Positions 58,187 to 64,000 of a stretch of DNA of 64,000 nt are shown here, piece after piece. Position 1 is the stretch's first letter; every line of letters starts with the position of its first letter. The DNA lies in the IMG/VR virus record IMGVR_UViG_3300025645_000053, positions 1 through 64,000 of that record. One strand, given 5' to 3'. Under the pieces are notes generated by a model, which worked only from the letters and a program-made list of their open reading frames with translations, did no database searches and had not been told where the DNA came from. The DNA comes from a virus. Both the position numbers and the translations under genes were made by a program.

Positions 58187-58906
58187 ATGTTTATAGTTTA
58201 CGAGCATAAGAACACTTTAAATAATAAAAAATATATCGGATACACGTCAAAGACAATGAACGAAAGATTACACAAACATTACATTAACGCGATTTCAGGA
58301 ATGGATAATCATTTCTATAAAGCGATACGTAAATATGGTTTGGAAGTCTTTGAGTCGAAAATATTAGAAACTGTTGCAACACAACTTGAAGCAACTAATT
58401 TAGAAGTTAAACATATCGAACTTAACAATAGTTTTAAGGAAGGTTATAACATGACAAAAGGTGGGGACGGTGGTTATGTTGTTCCAGCCGAAAAACGTGA
58501 TGATTGGATCAAAAAACTAACAGCATCCTCGACCAAAGAAAACAATGGTATGTGGAGTGGAATATCAGATGAAACCATATTATCATATGCTAGAGAGTTC
58601 TTTTTAAGCGAGGGTCATTCTAGTGGAATGCAATCGTTTATTAATTATGGCGTAAAGAAATATTCCATACCAAAATCATATTCAAAAAATAGGTTCGGCG
58701 GCAAGACATTAAAACAGGCATATTGTGAAAAGTACAATGTTAACCCAACTGAACTAAAATATGTCAAATCTGCTGCTCACCGCGAAAAATTAAAAAACGC
58801 GAATATTGGTAAAAACTGGTATTCAAATGACAATTTAAAAACATCATACCAAGCGAACTCACTCCCGGGAAACGATTGGTATAAAGGAAGAAATTATGGG
58901 TATTAA
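58187..58906 (+). CDS. GIY-YIG homing endonuclease between split nrdA halves
   Basis: A 239-residue protein. N-terminal GIY-YIG domain: FIVYEHKN, KKYIGYTSK, an Arg in NERLHKH, then FYKAIRKYG and a Glu in LEATNLEVKHIE. The C-terminal half has DNA-binding repeats (KNNGM-type and REKLKNANIGKNWYSNDNLK, NUMOD-like). It lies in the gap of the fractured nrdA gene and overlaps the C-half by 11 bp. Confidence 0.9.
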   Translation: MFIVYEHKNTLNNKKYIGYTSKTMNERLHKHYINAISGMDNHFYKAIRKYGLEVFESKILETVATQLEATNLEVKHIELNNSFKEGYNMTKGGDGGYVVPAEKRDDWIKKLTASSTKENNGMWSGISDETILSYAREFFLSEGHSSGMQSFINYGVKKYSIPKSYSKNRFGGKTLKQAYCEKYNVNPTELKYVKSAAHREKLKNANIGKNWYSNDNLKTSYQANSLPGNDWYKGRNYGY

Positions 58907-59987
58907 AATAAGAACACTTGATTACACTGAAAACGTGTATGACATTACCGTTCCTGAAACTAGTAACTTTTTTGCTAATGGTATACTAATACACAATTGC
59001 GCAGAAATTGATTTGCCGACAAAACCTCTTGATGATATTAATGATGAATCCGGTGAAATAGCATTGTGTACGTTATCAGCAATTAATTGGGGTAACATTA
59101 GTGATCCTTCTGAGTTCGAAGAGATATGTGACTTGTCAGTTCGGGCTTTAGATTCATTACTTGATTATCAAGATTATCCAGTTAAAGCAGCATACATTGC
59201 AACTATGGGTCGTCGTCCACTTGGTGTTGGTATTAATAACTTAGCGTATTGGCTTGCTAAAAACGGTTATACTTATCAAGGCATTACTGAAGAAGGATTG
59301 TCACATTTACATGAATGGCTTGAAGCATGGTCTTACTATTTGATTAAATCTTCTATCAATCTTGCTAAAGAAAAAGGGGCGTGTGAATGGTCACGTGAAA
59401 CTAAGTATTCACAAGGTTTATTTCCAATTGACACTTATAAGAAAGATGTTGATTCATTAGTTGGTAATAACTTAAAAATGGATTGGGCTGCATTACGTAA
59501 TGAAGTTAATGAACATGGGATTCGTAATAGTACTCTTATGGCTATCATGCCTTCTGAAACTTCATCTCAAGTAATTAACTCGACGAACGGTATTGAAGCG
59601 CCAAGAGCCTTAGTTTCAATCAAACAATCAAAAGATGGTATATTGGCACAAGTTGTTCCTGAGATCCGTAAGTTAAAGAATAAATACGATTTATTATGGG
59701 ATCAGAAATCACCTGAAGGTTATTTAAAAATATGTGCGGTCATTCAGAAGTTTGTTGACCAAGGCATAAGTGTTAATACATCGTATAACCCTAAGCACTA
59801 CGAAGATGGCAAAATGCCTTTAAAAACTCTGATTCGTGACTTATTAACTTTTTATAAATATGGAGGCAAACAGCTATATTATTTTAATACTTATGATGGT
59901 GCTGGCGAATTAACATACGAAGAAGCCAATGATAATCCTGTCAGTGAAGAATTGGATGAAGATGATTGCCCGAGTTGCAAATTGTGA
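58896..59987 (+). CDS. nrdA: C-intein plus ribonucleotide reductase large subunit C-part
   Basis: Residues 1-34 are the C-intein: MGIKIRTLDYTENVYDITVP, then NFFANGILIHN (blocks F and G, terminal His-Asn). The +1 residue Cys35 opens the C-extein CAEIDLPTKPL, so the splice junction regenerates the conserved NLC motif of NrdA, whose Cys is a redox-active residue. The NrdA end carries CPSC, the thioredoxin/glutaredoxin-reacting pair. Own ribosome site (AAGGAAG). Confidence 0.93.
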   Translation: MGIKIRTLDYTENVYDITVPETSNFFANGILIHNCAEIDLPTKPLDDINDESGEIALCTLSAINWGNISDPSEFEEICDLSVRALDSLLDYQDYPVKAAYIATMGRRPLGVGINNLAYWLAKNGYTYQGITEEGLSHLHEWLEAWSYYLIKSSINLAKEKGACEWSRETKYSQGLFPIDTYKKDVDSLVGNNLKMDWAALRNEVNEHGIRNSTLMAIMPSETSSQVINSTNGIEAPRALVSIKQSKDGILAQVVPEIRKLKNKYDLLWDQKSPEGYLKICAVIQKFVDQGISVNTSYNPKHYEDGKMPLKTLIRDLLTFYKYGGKQLYYFNTYDGAGELTYEEANDNPVSEELDEDDCPSCKL

Positions 59988-60433
59988 AAAAAGCAATGTA
60001 CGTATCAAGAAAGGTATTAAACAGCGAAGATATTATAGCTTGGGCGGAGGCCCAGGCGTTTCCGCAAATAGTATCAGCAAAAGACATGCATGTCACTTTA
60101 GCATTTTCAAGAGAACCGGTTGATTTCAATGAAGTCGTTAATAGAAACGACAAGATAACAATCAATGGCGGAGAACGTGAAGTAAAACATTTAGGCCCAG
60201 ACGCCGCAGTTATAAAATTCTCATCAAAAGTATTATCTAAAAGATGGAAAGAGTTATGTAATATAGGTTGTTCGTGGGACTATGATGGTTACCAACCGCA
60301 TATAACAATCACGTACGATGGTTCAAAAATAAATGTTAAAGACATGACTCCATACAAAGGCCCAATTATTTTGGGTCCAGAAATAGTTTCCGAATTAGAT
60401 GCGGAATGGATAGATAAGGTAAAAGAAAAATAA
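59984..60433 (+). CDS. acb1: Acb1-like anti-CBASS 2H phosphoesterase
   Basis: A 149-residue protein from GTG (overlapping the nrdA stop as GTGA); ATG at 59996 or TTG at 59966 are alternatives. Two HxT motifs, MHVTLAFSR (His36, Thr38) and YQPHITITYD (His106, Thr108), define the 2H fold. T4 Acb1 (gp57B) has catalytic His residues 69 apart; here the distance is 70. Acb1 cleaves cyclic di- and trinucleotides and so blocks CBASS defence. Confidence 0.78.
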   Translation: MKKAMYVSRKVLNSEDIIAWAEAQAFPQIVSAKDMHVTLAFSREPVDFNEVVNRNDKITINGGEREVKHLGPDAAVIKFSSKVLSKRWKELCNIGCSWDYDGYQPHITITYDGSKINVKDMTPYKGPIILGPEIVSELDAEWIDKVKEK

Positions 60434-61527
60434 TGTTTAAATCTTTTGATGTAAATACAAATGATAGTATCACCAAGAATATGTTCTTTGACGAGCCGGT
60501 CGCAATTGCACGATACGATATACAAAAGTATCGCACACTTGAGTCCTTTACAGAATCACAATTAGGATTCTTTTGGATGCCTGAAGAAATCGACGTATCG
60601 AAAGATGCTAAAGACTTTAAAGCATTATCCAACCATGAGCAGCATATCTTTACTAGTAACTTAAAACGACAAATTGTATTAGACTCAGTTCAAGGCAGAT
60701 GTCCTTCAGCAGTGTTTGGCCCTTTGGCATCTTTACCTGAATTAGAAAATTGGATAACTACTTGGGTATTCAGCGAACAAATTCATAGCCGTTCATACAC
60801 ACATATTATACGTAACATATATTCTAATCCGTCTGAGGTATTTGATGGTATTACTGATATAAAGGAAATCACTGATTGTGCTGAGTCAATTTCAAGGCAC
60901 TATGATAATCTTGCACGCCATAACGAACAGGCTGCGGTTGATAGTTCATTGTTTGGAACGTATGAACATAAGAAGCTATTATGGTTAGCACTACAGGCAA
61001 CCAATTCTCTTGAAGGTTTACGTTTCTATGTTTCGTTTGCGTGTTCATGGGCATTTGCTGAAACCAAAAAGTCAATGGAAGGTAACGCTAAAATCATAAA
61101 GTTGATTTGTCGAGATGAGAATCTTCACCTTGCTTCAACGGTATTCATGATTAAGAGTTTGCCGCGTGAAGATGAAGACTTCGCAAAGATTCGCGATGAG
61201 TGTCATGACCAATGTGTTGAGATATACGAACAGACTGCAGAACAAGAAAAAGAATGGGCAAAGTACCTTTTTAAAGATGGTTCAATGGTTGGTCTTAACG
61301 AGTCAATGTTATGCGCTTATATAGAATGGTTAGCACATCGCCGAATGAAATCCGTAGGTCTAACTACTAAATACCCTGGTGGATCTGATCCTTTGCCTTG
61401 GACTAAAAAATGGATAGCAGGTGGTAATGTACAAGTTGCACCTCAAGAAACTGAAATATCTAGTTATACCACTGGCGGTATAAGTAAAGATGTTAACGAA
61501 GAAGAATTTACGGGATTTCAACTATGA
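60433..61527 (+). CDS. nrdB: Ribonucleotide reductase small subunit NrdB
   Basis: A 364-residue ferritin-like subunit. Iron ligands are visible in the helices with SNHEQHIFTSN, SEQIHSRSYTHI and RDENLHLAST. It provides the tyrosyl radical to NrdA. The stop is followed within the overlap by glutaredoxin. No intron or intein in this gene. Confidence 0.95.
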   Translation: MFKSFDVNTNDSITKNMFFDEPVAIARYDIQKYRTLESFTESQLGFFWMPEEIDVSKDAKDFKALSNHEQHIFTSNLKRQIVLDSVQGRCPSAVFGPLASLPELENWITTWVFSEQIHSRSYTHIIRNIYSNPSEVFDGITDIKEITDCAESISRHYDNLARHNEQAAVDSSLFGTYEHKKLLWLALQATNSLEGLRFYVSFACSWAFAETKKSMEGNAKIIKLICRDENLHLASTVFMIKSLPREDEDFAKIRDECHDQCVEIYEQTAEQEKEWAKYLFKDGSMVGLNESMLCAYIEWLAHRRMKSVGLTTKYPGGSDPLPWTKKWIAGGNVQVAPQETEISSYTTGGISKDVNEEEFTGFQL

Positions 61528-61757
61528 AAAAAGACAATGTAGTATGGTCAAAACCTAATTGTACTTTTTGCGTAAAAGCAAAAGATTTATTAGATCAGAA
61601 CAATATTGAATATAGCGAGAATGAAATCGGCAATGGTTTTACGAAAGAACAATTACTTGAAGTTGTTCCGACTGCTCGCTCAGTGCCACAGATATTCCTT
61701 GATGGGAAACATGTCGGCGGGTTTGATAGTCTCGAATCAATTTTAAAAGGGGAATAA
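61524..61757 (+). CDS. nrdC: Glutaredoxin (NrdC-like)
   Basis: A 77-residue glutaredoxin with CTFC active site (residues 11-14), the cis-Pro in RSVPQIF and HVGGFDSLE. It reduces the C-terminal CPSC pair of the phage ribonucleotide reductase. Overlaps nrdB by 4 bp. Confidence 0.93.
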   Translation: MKKDNVVWSKPNCTFCVKAKDLLDQNNIEYSENEIGNGFTKEQLLEVVPTARSVPQIFLDGKHVGGFDSLESILKGE

Positions 61758-61758
61758 G

Positions 61759-61893
61759 ATGACACAACATGAATGTAGTAATTGTGCGGCAAGTTTCACA
61801 CTTGAAGCAACGGATCAGGAAACAGCTGAGTTAAATATATCGTACTGCCCATATTGTGGTACTGAAATAATTGAGGAACTTGACTTCTCTTAA
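61759..61893 (+). CDS. Small zinc-ribbon protein
   Basis: A 44-residue protein with two CxxC knuckles (HECSNCAAS and YCPYCGTE), a zinc ribbon. Starts one base after nrdC with GGGGAATAAG as ribosome site. Similar tiny zinc-ribbon proteins follow nrdC in marine T4-like phages, as far as I recall. Function unknown. Confidence 0.7.
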   Translation: MTQHECSNCAASFTLEATDQETAELNISYCPYCGTEIIEELDFS

Positions 61894-61929
61894 TAAATAT
61901 TCCATTAGAACTCAATAATGGAATAGAAT

Positions 61930-62364
61930 ATGTGGTATTATAAAGGCGAGGAGTTTACGAGCGAAGACATTGGTGATTACATTGGCATGGTATATTGCAT
62001 AACTGATTTATCAAACGGTATGAAATATATTGGAAAGAAAGGCTTGATGTCAGTTCGTAGGCTACCTCCTTTAAAAGGGCAAAAGCGTAAACGTAAAAAG
62101 ATCGTAGAGACTGATTGGAAAAAGTATTATGGTTCGTCAGAGCAAGTTAAGCTGTTAGTTGAAGAAAAAGGTCCAGAGAACTTTAAAAGAGAAATTCTAT
62201 ATCTCTGTACAATGAAAGGTGAAATGACTTACCTAGAAGCTAAGGAGCAATTTGCCCGTGATGTATTACTAAAGCCTGACGAGTACTACAATAAATTTAT
62301 AGGAACACGCATACACGCAAAACATGTTGCAATATTAATGAATAAAGTTGTTGACATCAACTAA
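61930..62364 (+). CDS. Conserved GIY-YIG-like protein
   Basis: A 144-residue protein: MVYCITDLSNGMKYIGKKGL holds the GIY-YIG-like core; KYYGSSEQVKLLVEEKG and LEAKEQFARDVLL with a Glu follow; the end is GTRIHAKH. This is a conserved T4-like protein rather than a homing endonuclease, since it lacks C-terminal DNA-binding repeats. Role in DNA processing is likely but not established. Confidence 0.65.
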   Translation: MWYYKGEEFTSEDIGDYIGMVYCITDLSNGMKYIGKKGLMSVRRLPPLKGQKRKRKKIVETDWKKYYGSSEQVKLLVEEKGPENFKREILYLCTMKGEMTYLEAKEQFARDVLLKPDEYYNKFIGTRIHAKHVAILMNKVVDIN

Positions 62365-62379
62365 TAAATGTTATATAAT
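62351..62379 (+). promoter_or_regulatory. Host-type promoter for rnh
   Basis: TTGACA (62351) inside the preceding coding end, 17 bp, TATAAT (62374). Confidence 0.88.
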
Positions 62380-62414
62380 AGTTCTATAAATTAATAATGA
62401 GATAAGGAACGAGA

Positions 62415-63275
62415 ATGATAATAGTTGATTTTAACGGTTTGGTAATTCCGGCGCTAACTGCGCAAAAAGGTGCTGACCTTGGTGATGAAGATTTTGTTCG
62501 TCATGTCATATTAAACTCTTTACGCATGTACAATAAAAAGTATCGAGAAAAGTACGGCCAAATGGTTATTGCTTGTGATGCAGGCGACGTATGGCGTAAA
62601 GATTACTTCCCCGAATACAAATGGTCACGTAAAGCTAATCGTGATAAAGATAGTAAAATAGATTGGAAAGCGGTATTTGGTATTGTCACTAAGATACGCG
62701 AAGAAATCGTTGCTAACTTTCATTATAAAGTTGTATTGGTTCCTCGTACTGAAGCAGATGATATCATTGGCGTATTAGTTGAAACCACTCAAGAGTTTGG
62801 TAATTGCGAAGAAGTTATGATCGTATCATCTGATAAGGATTTTGCTCAACTTCAAAAGTATTCTAATGTACATCAGTTTTCACCGATTACTAAAAAGGTA
62901 ATTAAAGAGCCTCATCCTAAAACGTTTTTGTTTGAGCATTGCTTTAAAGGTGATAGTTCAGATGGTGTACCAAACATATTATCAGCTGATGATTGCTTTA
63001 AAGAAGGCGTTCGACAAACAGCTTTGTCTGCAAAGCGTAAAGCTGTGTTCCATGCAAATATAGATAAACTGGAATCGGTTATGACTGAAAGCGAATATAA
63101 AAACTTCATTCGTAATAAAAAGATGATTGACTTGGGTGACTTACCTGAAGAAATTGTTGAGTCGATTCTAAACGTATACGCAAATGTTAAGACTTCATCA
63201 AAATTAAAAATAATGAATTATCTTATTAAAAACCGTTGCCGCAATTTACTTGAATGTGTAGGAGATTTCCACTAA
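62415..63275 (+). CDS. rnh: RNase H / 5'-3' exonuclease (Rnh)
   Basis: A 286-residue FEN-family nuclease (T4 RNase H has 305). Metal ligands: VDFNGL, VIACDAGD, TEADDIIG, VSSDKDFAQL and GDSSDGVPN. It removes RNA primers from Okazaki fragments. GATAAGGAACGAG precedes the ATG. Confidence 0.93.
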   Translation: MIIVDFNGLVIPALTAQKGADLGDEDFVRHVILNSLRMYNKKYREKYGQMVIACDAGDVWRKDYFPEYKWSRKANRDKDSKIDWKAVFGIVTKIREEIVANFHYKVVLVPRTEADDIIGVLVETTQEFGNCEEVMIVSSDKDFAQLQKYSNVHQFSPITKKVIKEPHPKTFLFEHCFKGDSSDGVPNILSADDCFKEGVRQTALSAKRKAVFHANIDKLESVMTESEYKNFIRNKKMIDLGDLPEEIVESILNVYANVKTSSKLKIMNYLIKNRCRNLLECVGDFH

Positions 63276-63727
63276 TGACTGATAAGTTAGATATTAAATA
63301 TGTTTATAGCGTGCTTGGCGCTGTTCAGCACGCAAAAAGCAAAAAAGAAAAGGTAGAGTTATTACAAAAGTATAACTCACAAGGTTTACGAGATGTACTT
63401 TATTGTCAATATTCAAATACCATAGAGTTTGCATTACCTGAAGGTTCACCACCTTATACACCATACGACGTTATTAAAAATATACCAAAGCAACTTAGTA
63501 AAATTGGCCCTAAGATAATGAAGTTTTTAATTAAGAATGGGCCTGGTGACAAATGGTTGCCGGTAAAACGTGAACGCAAGTTCTTAGACTTGATTGAAAC
63601 TATTCATCCTAGAGATGCTGAAATCGTCATTGCTGCTAAAGATAAAAAACTTAAGGAAATGTTTCCAACTATTACAAAGAATGTGGTTTTGACGGCTTTC
63701 CCAAACTTATTGGGAAACGTGCCCTAA
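63275..63727 (+). CDS. Conserved T4-like protein (DUF6433-type)
   Basis: A 150-residue helical protein; the ATG overlaps the rnh stop (TAATG) and lies 9 bp after GGAGA. DLIETIHPRDAEIVIAAKDK and VVLTAFPNLLG match the pattern of DUF6433 proteins conserved in T4-like phages. T4 has its helicase loader gene 59 near rnh, but similarity to gp59 is not evident. Confidence 0.65.
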   Translation: MTDKLDIKYVYSVLGAVQHAKSKKEKVELLQKYNSQGLRDVLYCQYSNTIEFALPEGSPPYTPYDVIKNIPKQLSKIGPKIMKFLIKNGPGDKWLPVKRERKFLDLIETIHPRDAEIVIAAKDKKLKEMFPTITKNVVLTAFPNLLGNVP

Positions 63728-63761
63728 TAACTAAAGGTTATACTATATTACAAAAGGTTAT

Positions 63762-63790
63762 TGTACATCTGACAGGTATATTGATATAAT
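63762..63790 (+). promoter_or_regulatory. TGTACA/TATAAT promoter, cassette copy
   Basis: TGTACA (63762), 17 bp, TATAAT (63785), then the AGATCTACAAATTGAG leader and AAGGAATATATT. Confidence 0.75.
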
Positions 63791-63820
63791 AGATCTACAA
63801 ATTGAGTTAAGGAATATATT

Positions 63821-64000
63821 ATGAATTTGTTTGTTTTATCCGATTGTCCGTTCGAGGCTGCAAAGTCTCATTGTGATGTGCACGTTAATAAAATGATCAT
63901 CGAGACTGCGCAAATGCTATCTACTGCGCACCGTCTCCTTGATGGTAAAATGTTTATTGAGTTAAGTAAAGGTGGTAGCCGTTTAAAGAAATGGGACCAC
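63821..64000 (+). CDS. 5' part of a conserved phage protein
   Basis: The first 60 codons are in the window. MNLFVLSDCPFEAAKSHCDV and HVNKMIIETAQMLSTAHRLL form a strongly conserved start known from many phage proteins (sometimes listed as pyrimidine-dimer-glycosylase-like). The product name is uncertain. Runs off the window end. Confidence 0.65.
   Translation, partial: MNLFVLSDCPFEAAKSHCDVHVNKMIIETAQMLSTAHRLLDGKMFIELSKGGSRLKKWDH

Noticed and set aside
61885-61896. TAATAAATA as a late promoter before the conserved GIY-YIG-like gene
   Set aside because: It differs from TATAAATA at a key position (TAATAAATA); too weak to list as a feature.
1-64000. tRNA genes or CRISPR arrays
   Set aside because: I saw no cloverleaf with a GGTTCGA-type T arm in a valid context and no regularly spaced direct repeats; the GGGTTCG in the intron is part of its P9 region. 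Reading by eye may miss divergent tRNAs.

Overview
This window is a 64 kb piece of a T4-like myovirus genome. The evidence is the set of T4 core genes in T4-like blocks: head (67, 68, 21, 22, 23), tail tube (19), recombination (uvsX, uvsY, uvsW, 46, 47), replication (41, 43, 44, 45, 62, 30, rnh), transcription (55), translational control (regA) and nucleotide metabolism (nrdA, nrdB, nrdC, td, frd). Several additions are typical of marine relatives: hsp20, a CobS/MoxR and CobT/VWA pair, DUF6433-type and other conserved small ORFs. The DNA is AT-rich and nearly all genes are on the plus strand. Host-type promoters are close to the sigma70 consensus (TTGACA, 17 bp, TATAAT), so a proteobacterial host is likely, but the host cannot be named from this sequence.

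Layout: 0-3.9 kb is the prohead core, protease, scaffold and capsid block. 3.9-10.3 kb holds tail tube, uvsY, uvsW, the late sigma factor and 46/47. 10.3-16 kb holds small ORFs and the CobT-like/MoxR-like pair. 15.8-27.1 kb is the replisome block (45, 44, 62, regA, hsp20, 43). 27-30.9 kb holds ligase and small ORFs. 30.9-37 kb is a tightly overlapping operon for modified-cytosine DNA. 37-42.7 kb holds a possible AEP-type primase, uvsX, 41, DHFR and TS. 42.7-44.6 kb is a run of small genes, most with their own promoter. 44.6-53.5 kb is a late-promoter region encoding a set of proteins with T4-like capsid-targeting N-termini. 53.5-55.9 kb holds small membrane and probable lysis genes. 56-64 kb holds ribonucleotide reductase, glutaredoxin, an Acb1-like anti-CBASS protein and RNase H.

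Most unusual content: (1) Three core genes are broken by mobile elements. Gene 43 is in three separately promoted pieces with an HNH gene, a Vsr-like endonuclease gene and an ORF-less group I intron in motif B. Gene 62 carries a replaced 3' end plus an HNH gene and a left-over copy of the old 3' end. nrdA is split at a trans-splicing intein with a GIY-YIG gene in the gap. (2) The hsp20 leader folds into four hairpins, the last matching the ROSE RNA-thermometer pattern over the Shine-Dalgarno sequence. (3) Five consecutive late proteins, including a 1398-residue protein with a PARP-like domain, an NMNAT-like enzyme, a ligase-like enzyme and a pol-beta-like nucleotidyltransferase, begin with MKxFxxFxxE-type peptides that fit gp21-processed capsid targeting; they are probably packaged in the head and injected. 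(4) A dCMP hydroxymethylase, dCMP deaminase, HAD phosphatase, nucleotidyltransferase-kinase fusion, glycosyltransferase and C5-cytosine methyltransferase form a probable DNA hypermodification operon.

Transcription signals come in three kinds: TTGACA/TATAAT promoters, a TATACA/TATAAT class with a conserved upstream block, and TATAAATA late promoters for gp55. They are repeated as near-identical cassettes in front of most operons.
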